The notes under the pieces are model-generated. The model did no database searches, was not told the origin of the DNA, and saw only the letters and a list, made by a program, of their open reading frames with translations. Positions 18,504 to 26,294 of a stretch of DNA of 64,000 bases are shown piece after piece. This stretch comes from Pedobacter sp014947265 (GTDB taxonomy: Bacteria > Bacteroidota > Bacteroidia > Sphingobacteriales > Sphingobacteriaceae), in the NCBI RefSeq assembly GCF_014947265.1, contig NZ_JADCNK010000004.1, forward strand, positions 372,001 through 436,000. The letters run 5' to 3'. Each line of letters begins with the position of its first letter. Position 1 is the stretch's first letter. Position numbers and translations under genes: made by a program.

Positions 18504-19154
18504 CTTTATATTATTTAGCTTTTTGCTTCGGTCTTTAGTCTTTCCGCTTCAAAAGTAAATTTAGGCGTTTTGCATGGATGTTGCCACAGGAACCAGCACT
18601 TTGTTACTAAACGCGATCGCAGTGGTTCCTCCCGATTTTACATCGGGATTCATCGGAAAGAACGGGGAGCGGGAGTGCAGCCCTCCAAAAGCGCAGAACT
18701 GCTCATTTCCTAATCCTAATGTTAATGTTTTGATTTGAAAACGAACGTTTTGTAGTGCTTAGGACAGGTTCTGTCCCGCCATCCACTATAGCTCCTATAG
18801 AAAAATCGGAGGCTGCCGTTCCTGTCGGGTTTATACCGAAAGGCTTGCACCTGGTATAGCGCTAAAAGGTATTGATTGCTTAAATCTAAACCCTTGCTAG
18901 CAAGCAGTTAATGGAGATGGAATGCTTTTAGTCGCAGCAACCCTGAATTTGCTGTCATGCTGAGGTACGAAGCATCTGTTTCATCGGCTGCAGATGCTTC
19001 GTACCTCAGCATGACAGTGGTTAATTCTCGCCTCGTACTTTTAACTTTAGTCTCTCCGCTTTAGTCTTTAGTCTTTCCGCTTTGGTCTTTCTTCACTAAA
19101 GTAACGTTTCCTTACATTTTCCTGAAAAAACGGACTAAATAATATGGTTTTAGA
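18504..19154. repeat. Repeat-rich 650-bp intergenic region
   Basis: No gene. It holds several repeat elements: a GAAAACG-type long element at 18729-18834 with a related piece at about 18613-18665; a perfect 27-bp inverted repeat at 18952-19017 (separate entry); and 'tttagtctttccgcttt' word repeats at 18526-18550 and 19040-19095. Related words occur reverse-complemented near 29560 and 32010. Confidence 0.6.
18952..19017. repeat. Perfect 27-bp inverted repeat
   Basis: Arms 18952-18978 and 18991-19017 are exact reverse complements, with a 12-nt loop (tttcatcggctg). The arm starts CTGTCATGCTGAGG and ends GCATCTG. A diverged single arm plus loop lies at 47075-47117. It looks like a non-autonomous palindromic element. 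Confidence 0.85.
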
Positions 19155-19185
19155 TTTGAATTCCAGTTCAATAATATTAGCTTTG
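19155..19185 (+). promoter_or_regulatory. Promoter of sucD
   Basis: TTTG (19155-19158), 19-nt spacer, TAGCTTTG (19178-19185). This is an exact match to the Bacteroidota consensus, ending 20 nt before the ATG. Confidence 0.75.
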
Positions 19186-19205
19186 CACAAAAAAAATATT
19201 GATAC

Positions 19206-20078
19206 ATGAGCGTTTTAGTAAATAAAGATTCTAAGGTTATCGTTCAGGGTTTTACCGGAAACGAAGGAACTTACCACGCTGAGCAGATGCTGGCCTATGG
19301 TACAAACGTAGTTGGTGGTGTAACGCCTGGCAAAGGTGGGCAATTGCATTTAGATAAGCCTGTTTTTAATACTGTTAAAGATGCCGTTGATCAAACGGGT
19401 GCAAATGTATCTATTATTTTTGTGCCACCAGCTTTTGCTGCTGATGCAATTATGGAAGCTGCCGAAGGTGGTATTAAAGTTATTGTTTGTATTACTGAAG
19501 GTATCCCAACTAAGGATATGATTCAGGTTAAAGAATATATTGCTGATCGCGATGTTACGCTTATCGGCCCTAACTGCCCGGGTGTAATTACTGCTGATGA
19601 AGCTAAAATTGGTATCATGCCAGGTTTTATCTTCAAAAAAGGTCATGTAGGTGTGGTTTCTAAATCGGGAACTTTAACTTATGAGGCGGTAGATCAGGTT
19701 GTTAAAGCTGGTTTAGGTATTACAACAGCTATCGGTATCGGTGGTGACCCAATTATTGGAACACCAACTGTAGAAGCAGTTAAATTATTAATGAACGATC
19801 CTGAAACTCACGGTATCATCATGATTGGTGAAATTGGTGGTGGAATGGAAGCAGAAGCTGCCCGTTGGATCAAAGAACATGGTACTAAACCAGTTGTTGG
19901 TTTCATCGCTGGTCAAACTGCGCCTCCAGGACGTAGAATGGGCCACGCTGGTGCTATTGTTGGTGGTGCTGATGATACTGCAGCTGCTAAAATGAAAATC
20001 ATGCGCGAGTGTGGTATTCGTGTAGTAGAAAGTCCTGCTGAAATCGGCGCTGCAATGGCAGAAGAATTAGCAAAATAA
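19206..20078 (+). CDS. sucD: Succinate-CoA ligase subunit alpha
   Basis: Alpha subunit of succinyl-CoA synthetase (TCA cycle, substrate-level phosphorylation); cytoplasmic. The CoA-binding Rossmann part begins QGFTGNEGTYHAEQML, and the phosphorylated His is His247 in GRRMGHAGAIVGG. The 290-aa length is standard. sucC is not adjacent; the gene has its own promoter and terminator, so the two subunits are encoded separately in this genome. Confidence 0.97.
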   Translation: MSVLVNKDSKVIVQGFTGNEGTYHAEQMLAYGTNVVGGVTPGKGGQLHLDKPVFNTVKDAVDQTGANVSIIFVPPAFAADAIMEAAEGGIKVIVCITEGIPTKDMIQVKEYIADRDVTLIGPNCPGVITADEAKIGIMPGFIFKKGHVGVVSKSGTLTYEAVDQVVKAGLGITTAIGIGGDPIIGTPTVEAVKLLMNDPETHGIIMIGEIGGGMEAEAARWIKEHGTKPVVGFIAGQTAPPGRRMGHAGAIVGGADDTAAAKMKIMRECGIRVVESPAEIGAAMAEELAK

Positions 20079-20098
20079 GATTTAAAAATCTCGTTATA

Positions 20099-20135
20099 GA
20101 AAAGCGTTTCGATTAAGTTCGGAACGCTTTTTTTG
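20099..20135 (+). terminator. Terminator after sucD
   Basis: AAAGCGTT (20101-20108) pairs with AACGCTTT (20123-20130), followed by a T run. Confidence 0.85.
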
Positions 20136-20432
20136 TTTTTTTTACCGCAAAGTTTGCGAAGAATACGTTCGACCACTAAGGCGCAAAGCACACCAAGTTT
20201 GGCTTTATTCTTGTTTTTTGTTTTCGTTTCGTCATTCCTGCGCAGGCAGGAATCTTAATGCCTTTGGTTAAGCTTAAATTTGGGTTTAAACCACTTCACT
20301 TTGTATTCTTCTCCTCCAGGAGAGGAACAGCACAAAAGGCAATACTCGTCAAACTTTGTCAGGGTGAGGTAAACACTACTCCATTCTCTCAAACCAGCAA
20401 ACCAAAACAAAATCTATAGCGTATATTGAGGT
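20136..20432. repeat. Intergenic region with a short palindromic repeat
   Basis: At 20230-20255 is 'cgtcattcctgcgcaggcag' continuing to aatct. It is the compact form of the GTCAT hairpin and resembles the NIME/dRS3-like words seen in many bacteria. At 20140-20190 is a 'ttaccgcaaagtttgcg...aaggcgcaaag' tract, reverse-related to 33280-33325. Confidence 0.5.
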
Positions 20433-20936
20433 ATGAAAACGATGTTAAATAAACTATTTTTGCTTTCTGCTGTTGTTTTAATAACAGGTCTTTCTGCTTG
20501 TGCCCAAAAGCAAGATAAGAAAGCTGTAAAACAATCCACGGAAACAGAACAAATCATACCAAAGAAAAAAATGAACTGGAATCCACTAACACCCGAAGAA
20601 GAAAGAGTAATTGTAAATAAAGGTACAGAATATCCTGGTACAGGTAAATACGAGCATACAACAGATAAAGGAACTTACACTTGTAAACGTTGTAATGCGG
20701 CCTTATATCGTTCAGAAAGTAAGTTCGATGCACATTGTGGATGGCCTGCTTTCGATGATGAAATTAAAGGTGCTGTAAAGCGTATTCCTGATGCTGATGG
20801 TTCCCGTACAGAAATAGTTTGTGCCAATTGCGGCGCGCATCTTGGTCACGTATTTTTAGGCGAAGGATTTACCAATAAAGACACCCGTCATTGTGTAAAT
20901 TCCATCTCGATGAATTTCGTGCCGGATCAAAAATAA
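20433..20936 (+). CDS. msrB: Peptide-methionine (R)-S-oxide reductase, lipoprotein form
   Basis: Reduces methionine-R-sulfoxide in proteins. A lipoprotein signal (LSAC, Cys23) places it in the envelope. The catalytic Cys154 is in TRHCVNSISM. The zinc site is Cys84/Cys87 (CKRC) and Cys130/Cys133 (CANC). CGWPAF is the substrate-binding block. Full length at 167 aa. It is monocistronic, with a very strong terminator behind it. Confidence 0.94.
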   Translation: MKTMLNKLFLLSAVVLITGLSACAQKQDKKAVKQSTETEQIIPKKKMNWNPLTPEEERVIVNKGTEYPGTGKYEHTTDKGTYTCKRCNAALYRSESKFDAHCGWPAFDDEIKGAVKRIPDADGSRTEIVCANCGAHLGHVFLGEGFTNKDTRHCVNSISMNFVPDQK

Positions 20937-20960
20937 GGTTGATGTAGGAGGGTTAGGTAG

Positions 20961-20992
20961 AGGCGTACGGCGATAAGCTGTACGCCTTTTTT
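20961..20992 (+). terminator. Terminator after msrB
   Basis: Stem AGGCGTACGGC / GCTGTACGCCT with a 5-nt loop and six T following. Confidence 0.92.
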
Positions 20993-21046
20993 GATGCACA
21001 AAACCAGGCTGTTTTTCCACAAATTATTGATTATAAACTAAATGCT

Positions 21047-21054
21047 TATATTTG
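21047..21054 (+). promoter_or_regulatory. Candidate -7 element of the rlpA-like gene
   Basis: TATATTTG fits TAnnTTTG, 26 nt before the start codon. Confidence 0.5.
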
Positions 21055-21080
21055 CAGGCTCGATAAAGAAAATTTAGCCT

Positions 21081-21461
21081 ATGAAGTATCTGCTGTTATT
21101 AAGTTTTTGTTTCCTGTTTTTACAAGGTAAAGCACAAGATTCTGGTTCATCAAATGAACCGGATAGTATCAAAAAAACAGTTCTCGCTACTTATTATCAC
21201 AGAAAATTTGAAGGCCGCCGCACCACCAGCGGCGCCAAATACCGGGCAAAAAAACTAACGGCTGCCCATCGCACCCTACCATTCGGAACCATGATTACAG
21301 TAACCAATCCTGATAACGGAAAATCAGTAGTAGTAAAGGTAAATGACCGTGGTCCTTTCTCGAAAAGATTGGCCATAGATTTGTCTGAACGTGCTGCCAA
21401 ACAGATTGGTATCTATCGCAAAGGTATAGCGAAAGTAAGCCTCAGTTATACAGTTGAGTAA
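21081..21461 (+). CDS. RlpA-like double-psi beta-barrel protein
   Basis: Small secreted protein (126 aa) of the septal ring lytic transglycosylase RlpA family. A signal peptide is present (cleavage near GKAQD). The domain shows ATYYHRKFEGRRTTSG, AAHRTLPFGTMITVTN, VKVNDRGPF and IDLSERAAKQIG, all RlpA signatures, including the catalytic-type Asp in NDRGP. It lacks a SPOR domain, as is common for short Bacteroidota homologues. Probable role in peptidoglycan remodelling. Confidence 0.88.
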   Translation: MKYLLLLSFCFLFLQGKAQDSGSSNEPDSIKKTVLATYYHRKFEGRRTTSGAKYRAKKLTAAHRTLPFGTMITVTNPDNGKSVVVKVNDRGPFSKRLAIDLSERAAKQIGIYRKGIAKVSLSYTVE

Positions 21462-21913
21462 TACTCCTTTTAGCTCTTTTTAGGGCTTAAAATACCCCTC
21501 AAATTTAAGTTATTAACACTCATTTTGGTTTGCTAAACCCTTGAAAAGAAACGATTAGCTTTTTTTTCGCTTGAAAATGATATTTGGCTGATCGTTTTTC
21601 CCCAGCAATTGGGTGGGGTGTTAACAACTTTGGTACACTAAAAAGGGCTGCCGTATATATATTTGTTACAACAAAGTTCTTTAACTTCTTGCGCTTGAAA
21701 ACAAATATAAAAGCTTAGTTTTTAGTAATTTAGACGTATATCACTCTGGTTGAAATTTTAAATTTTCCTAACTAAAATCTCAGTTGTTTGTCAGGCAATA
21801 GGGTTAGCACTTTCACAACAGCGTTTTGATAAAAGACATTACAATCATCATATAAAATTGATGAATGCGTGTCTTTGTCGGCTCTGTTAAAATAGAATTA
21901 AAAATATCAGCGT
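21462..21913. promoter_or_regulatory. Long upstream region of the ribonucleotide reductase genes
   Basis: 452 bases without a gene. Three direct copies of CTTGAAAA occur at 21540-21547, 21570-21577 and 21694-21701 (the last two extended by CG or GCG on the left). A 'tatatatat' tract lies at about 21655. They may be regulator sites, but no NrdR-type box is evident. Confidence 0.35.
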
Positions 21914-22885
21914 ATGGAACAGGAATTATTACTACAAGAAAACAAAGACAGATTTGTGCTTTTGCCAATTAAGTATCCGGCAATCTGGGAAATGTATAAA
22001 AAGACCGAAGCTAGTTTTTGGACGGCAGAAGAGATTGATCTTTCTGACGACCAGAAACACTGGGACAATTTAAATGATGGCGAAAGACATTTCATTTCGC
22101 ACATCCTTGCTTTCTTTTCTGCTAGTGATGGTATCGTGAACGAAAATCTTGCTGTAAACTTCATGAGCGAGGTTCAACTGCCGGAAGCACGTTGTTTTTA
22201 TGGTTTCCAGATTATGATGGAAAACATTCATGCTGAAACCTACGCCCTGTTAATCGATACTTATATTAAAGATCCTGAAGAAAAAGACCGTTTATTCCAT
22301 GCTATTGATACTGTTCCTGCAGTAAAAAGAAAAGCAGAATGGGCTTTACGCTGGATTGAAAACGGAACTTTTGCCGAACGTTTAGTGGCATTTGCTGCAG
22401 TTGAAGGTATTTTCTTCAGCGGAAGTTTCTGCTCTATCTTCTGGTTAAAAAAACGTGGCTTAATGCCGGGATTAACTTTCAGTAATGAGTTGATCTCGAG
22501 AGACGAAGGCTCTCACTGCGAATTTGCTTGTTTATTGTACAGCATGTTGAGCAATAAATTGAGCGAAGAAGCAGTTCATGGTATCATTAGCGATGCGGTA
22601 GAAATTGAAAAAGAATTTATTACTGATGCATTGCCAGTTGCTTTAATTGGGATGAATGCAAAATTAATGAGCCAGTATATTGAATTTGTGGCCGACAGAT
22701 GGTTACAGGAACTGGGTTACAAAAAAATCTACCATGCAACCAATCCATTCGATTTTATGGAAATGATTTCATTACAGGGTAAAACCAACTTCTTCGAGAA
22801 ACGTGTAGGCGATTATCAGAAAAGCGGTGTATTAACCTCTGCTGATAATAACAAACAGGCGTTTTCTTTAGATGAAGACTTCTAA
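21914..22885 (+). CDS. nrdB: Ribonucleoside-diphosphate reductase, small (beta) subunit
   Basis: Class I RNR radical-generating subunit. The di-iron ligands are all visible: Asp72, Glu103, His106, Glu164, Glu198 and His201. The radical Tyr is retained (Tyr110 in ENIHAETY), so this is a tyrosyl-radical type rather than a Mn/Fe class Ic enzyme. It is 323 aa, cytoplasmic. nrdA follows 151 bases downstream, with a degenerate repeat tract in between. The order nrdB-nrdA is typical of Bacteroidota. Confidence 0.96.
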   Translation: MEQELLLQENKDRFVLLPIKYPAIWEMYKKTEASFWTAEEIDLSDDQKHWDNLNDGERHFISHILAFFSASDGIVNENLAVNFMSEVQLPEARCFYGFQIMMENIHAETYALLIDTYIKDPEEKDRLFHAIDTVPAVKRKAEWALRWIENGTFAERLVAFAAVEGIFFSGSFCSIFWLKKRGLMPGLTFSNELISRDEGSHCEFACLLYSMLSNKLSEEAVHGIISDAVEIEKEFITDALPVALIGMNAKLMSQYIEFVADRWLQELGYKKIYHATNPFDFMEMISLQGKTNFFEKRVGDYQKSGVLTSADNNKQAFSLDEDF

Positions 22886-22886
22886 G

Positions 22887-23012
22887 GAGGAAGGCTAAAA
22901 GGTAGAAGGCAGAAGTTTTTAATCCTGATACCTGATACTCACTACTTGATACTAATAAATAACAAAATACAAAAGTGATGATTAAGTCTTGATACTTGAT
23001 ACTCACGACTTA
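22887..23012. repeat. Degenerate direct repeats between nrdB and nrdA
   Basis: Repeated words such as 'cctgatactcactacttgat' and 'ttgatacttgatactcacga', preceded by 'aggaaggctaaaaggtagaa'. Too irregular to be a CRISPR array. Same class as the tracts at 4930 and 36555. Confidence 0.6.
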
Positions 23013-23036
23013 ACATAAACTTAAATCTCATAAAAT

Positions 23037-25421
23037 ATGTTCGTACTAAAAAGAGATGGCCGCAAAGAAGCGGTGCAATTTGACAAAATCACAGCCCGCA
23101 TTCAAAAGTTGTGCTATAGTTTAAATTCAGACCTTGTAGACCCGATTGATGTAGCCAAAAAGGTAATCGAAGGTTTATATGATGGGGTTACTACATCAGA
23201 GCTTGATAACCTTGCTGCAGAAACTGCAGCATCGTTAACTACAAAGCACCCTGATTATGCACTGCTGGCATCGCGTATAGCGGTTTCGAACCTGCATAAA
23301 AACACCACTAAATCATTCTCGGGTACGATGAAAATGTTGTACGAATATTTCGACCCGAAAGCGCAGAAAGCAGCACCACTTATTGCTGATGATGTTTATG
23401 AGATTATAGAAAAAAACAAGGATATTTTAGATAGTTCTATCATTTACGACCGCGATTTCGGTTTCGATTATTTCGGGTTTAAAACGTTAGAAAAATCTTA
23501 CCTTTTAAAAGTTAACGGTCAGATTGTAGAGCGCCCGCAACATTTGTTTATGCGTGTTTCTGTTGGTATCCACAAAGAAGATATCGAAAGTGCCATCAAA
23601 ACCTATAACTTAATGAGCGAGCGTTGGTTTACACATGCTACACCAACTTTGTTCAATGCCGCTACACCAAAACCTCAAATGTCGTCATGTTTCTTGTTAA
23701 CCATGCAGGATGACAGTATTGAAGGTATTTACGATACCTTAAAGCAAACCGCTAAAATTTCGCAAAGTGCTGGTGGTATTGGTTTAAGCATCCATAACAT
23801 CCGCGCAACAGGATCATACATTGGTGGTACAAACGGTACAAGTAACGGTATTATCCCTATGTTACGTGTATTTAACGATACTGCCCGTTATGTAGATCAG
23901 GGTGGAGGTAAACGTAAAGGTGCTTTCGCAATCTATCTAGAGCCTTGGCATGCTGATGTTTTCGAATTCTTAGACTTACGTAAAAACCACGGTAAAGAAG
24001 AAATGCGTGCGCGCGATTTGTTCTATGCCCTTTGGATTAACGATTTGTTTATGCAACGTGTTAAAGATAATGGTGAATGGACGTTATTCTGCCCGCACGA
24101 AGCACCAGGTTTAGCAGATTGTTTCGGTAAGGAATTCGAAGATTTATATACTAAATATGAAGCTGAAAACCGTGGTCGTAAAACCATTAAAGCTCAGGAA
24201 CTCTGGTTTGCAATTTTGGATTCGCAGATCGAAACCGGTACACCTTACATGTTGTTTAAAGATGCTGCTAACAGTAAATCTAATCAGCAGAATTTAGGAA
24301 CCATTAAAAGTTCTAACCTATGTACCGAAATTATCGAGTACACTTCTAAAGATGAAGTTGCCGTTTGTAACTTAGCTTCTTTGGCATTGCCTCGTTTCGT
24401 AATTAACGGTGCTTTCGATCACCAAAAATTATACGATGTAACTTATCAGGCTACTTTAAACCTGAACAAAATCATCGATCATAACTATTATCCTGTACAG
24501 GAAGCAGAAAATTCAAACATGCGTCACCGTCCCGTTGGTTTAGGTGTACAAGGTTTGGCTGATGCCTTTATCTTAATGCGTTTACCTTTCGAAAGTGATG
24601 AGGCTAAACGGTTAAATAAAGACATTTTCGAAACGATTTATTTCGCTTCAATGACGGCTTCACACGATTTAGCTGTGAAAAATGGTCCTTACCAAACTTT
24701 TAAAGGTTCTCCGTTATCGAAAGGTAAATTCCAGTTCGATTTATGGAATGTAACACCAGATAGTGGCCGTTGGGATTGGGATGCATTACGCAAAAAAGTA
24801 GTTAAAGATGGTGTGTACAACTCATTATTGGTTGCACCAATGCCAACTGCCTCTACTTCGCAGATTTTGGGTAACAACGAATGTTTCGAGCCATATACTT
24901 CAAACATTTACACCCGTCGTGTATTAAGTGGAGAGTTCGTGGTGGTAAATAAACATTTGTTGAAAGATTTGGTAGCATTAGGTTTATGGAACAATGATAT
25001 GAAAAACCAGATCATATTGGCTAACGGTTCAATCCAGGCTATTGATACGATTCCTGATTACATTAAAGAATTGTACAAAACCGTTTGGGAAATCAAGATG
25101 CGTAACATCATCGATATGGCTGCCGACCGCGGTGCTTATATCTGTCAATCGCAATCGTTAAACTTGTTCGTAAATGCACCAAATACATCAAAATTAACTT
25201 CAATGCACTTCTATGCATGGGAGAAAGGTTTAAAAACCGGTATGTATTACCTGCGTACACAAGCAGCTTCGCAAGCGGTTAAATTTACAGTAGAAAACCA
25301 AGGTGGTAAAGCAATTGAAGCCGTTATTCCTGCTGAAATGACACAAGATCAGGTGGCAGAAGAAATCGTTGACGGACCAGTTTGTTCAATGGAAGAAGGC
25401 TGTATCAGCTGCTCTGGATAA
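23037..25421 (+). CDS. nrdA: Ribonucleoside-diphosphate reductase, large (alpha) subunit
   Basis: Catalytic subunit reducing NDPs to dNDPs. An N-terminal ATP-cone (MFVLKRDGRKEAVQFDKI) indicates dATP feedback regulation. Active-site cysteines are in MSSCFLL, SSNLCTEI and AVCNLASL; the radical-transfer and substrate loop NECFEPYTSNIYTR is present. The C-terminal redox tail has Cys783, Cys789 and Cys792 (CSMEEGCISCSG). Full length at 794 aa. A strong terminator follows. Confidence 0.97.
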   Translation: MFVLKRDGRKEAVQFDKITARIQKLCYSLNSDLVDPIDVAKKVIEGLYDGVTTSELDNLAAETAASLTTKHPDYALLASRIAVSNLHKNTTKSFSGTMKMLYEYFDPKAQKAAPLIADDVYEIIEKNKDILDSSIIYDRDFGFDYFGFKTLEKSYLLKVNGQIVERPQHLFMRVSVGIHKEDIESAIKTYNLMSERWFTHATPTLFNAATPKPQMSSCFLLTMQDDSIEGIYDTLKQTAKISQSAGGIGLSIHNIRATGSYIGGTNGTSNGIIPMLRVFNDTARYVDQGGGKRKGAFAIYLEPWHADVFEFLDLRKNHGKEEMRARDLFYALWINDLFMQRVKDNGEWTLFCPHEAPGLADCFGKEFEDLYTKYEAENRGRKTIKAQELWFAILDSQIETGTPYMLFKDAANSKSNQQNLGTIKSSNLCTEIIEYTSKDEVAVCNLASLALPRFVINGAFDHQKLYDVTYQATLNLNKIIDHNYYPVQEAENSNMRHRPVGLGVQGLADAFILMRLPFESDEAKRLNKDIFETIYFASMTASHDLAVKNGPYQTFKGSPLSKGKFQFDLWNVTPDSGRWDWDALRKKVVKDGVYNSLLVAPMPTASTSQILGNNECFEPYTSNIYTRRVLSGEFVVVNKHLLKDLVALGLWNNDMKNQIILANGSIQAIDTIPDYIKELYKTVWEIKMRNIIDMAADRGAYICQSQSLNLFVNAPNTSKLTSMHFYAWEKGLKTGMYYLRTQAASQAVKFTVENQGGKAIEAVIPAEMTQDQVAEEIVDGPVCSMEEGCISCSG

Positions 25422-25468
25422 ACTCCTAAATCCCCTAAAGGGGGCTTTTAAGAATCTAATAATATCGT

Positions 25469-25504
25469 AAGGTTTTGGGCAAACGCTCAAAACCTTATTT
25501 TTTG
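25469..25504 (+). terminator. Terminator after nrdA
   Basis: 12-bp stem AAGGTTTTGGGC / GCTCAAAACCTT (one G-T pair) with an aaac loop, then ATTTTTTTG. Confidence 0.9.
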
Positions 25505-25508
25505 TCCT

Positions 25509-25516
25509 TACTTTTG
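25509..25516 (+). promoter_or_regulatory. Candidate -7 element for the CWC protein gene
   Basis: TACTTTTG fits TAnnTTTG, 28 nt upstream of the ATG. Confidence 0.45.
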
Positions 25517-25544
25517 TATCATAATAGGTTAAACCTTACCCCTT

Positions 25545-25766
25545 ATGCCTTCAACCTTGAAACATAGCAAACACGAAATCATTCCTTGCGAGCGATGTAA
25601 CAGTGCTATTGAGTGCAAGGCAAATTCATATACCAAATGCCAGTGCAGTGTGGTGCAGCTTAGTATTAACGAAGTACAGTACATCTCCGAACTGTATGAT
25701 GGCTGCCTCTGTGCAAAATGCCTGTTCGAATTACAGCAGGAATATAGGGAAGAGATTGGCGTGTAA
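25545..25766 (+). CDS. Small cysteine-rich CWC-family protein
   Basis: 73 aa with seven cysteines: CERC, CKANSYTKCQC and CLCAKC. This layout fits the 'cysteine-rich CWC' family, presumed to bind metal; function unknown. The ATG lies inside a low-complexity 'ccttatgccttcaacc' tract, so the TTG at 25557 (four codons later) is an equally good start. Cytoplasmic by lack of a signal. Confidence 0.72.
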   Translation: MPSTLKHSKHEIIPCERCNSAIECKANSYTKCQCSVVQLSINEVQYISELYDGCLCAKCLFELQQEYREEIGV

Positions 25767-26294
25767 CAATTGTGATTTTCGTGCCTTTTTATTTAAAATC
25801 ATTTGAAAAGCAGGTTCCTCCCGCTTTTCCTTCTGCCGATTAGAAGAAATCGGGCATTCGTCCAATCGGGTTTAGTTAACCTGGGTTCTGCTCTTTTTTG
25901 GGAACACATTTATTTCAGGTCGCTTATATTAAATAAATCACTAAAATTGATTTATTGGTGTATCTCAATTCGGACAGTTGTATAGGTCTTAAAAAGGACA
26001 TATTTTTCTTATTAATTGTAATTTATACAATTAAAATTCCTACAGGTATCAATCAAAACCTAAACGGTTAGTTTTTGGCCTTTATAAGCGTTCAGTCAGG
26101 GTATTCTCCAAAATGTCATCTGTAGGTGGAATTTCGCTTTTGCTAGATCCTAAGTCATTTTTGAGGCCTTAAATTCAATAAAAAATAGTTTAAAAATAAG
26201 TGTTAAAAATGGTAACAAAGCACGCCGTTTGATATCTATATCGTGCTTGATAAATGGTTTATCAGGTTAAAAAAATAGAAAAATACAAAACATT
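25767..26294. repeat. 528-bp intergenic region with a long interspersed element
   Basis: 25802-25874 carries the GAAAAGCAG...CCCGC...ATCGGGTTTA element also present at 38269. The rest (25900-26290) is AT-rich, with no gene or clear promoter recognised upstream of the SPFH gene. Confidence 0.5.

Noticed and set aside
21462..21913. NrdR box upstream of nrdB
   Set aside because: No pair of conserved 16-bp NrdR-type palindromes could be found.
22887..23012. Possible CRISPR-like array
   Set aside because: Words are short, irregular, without constant spacers, and no cas genes are present.
25803..25985. 60-aa plus-strand frame before the SPFH gene
   Set aside because: It coincides with an interspersed repeat and has no protein-like pattern.
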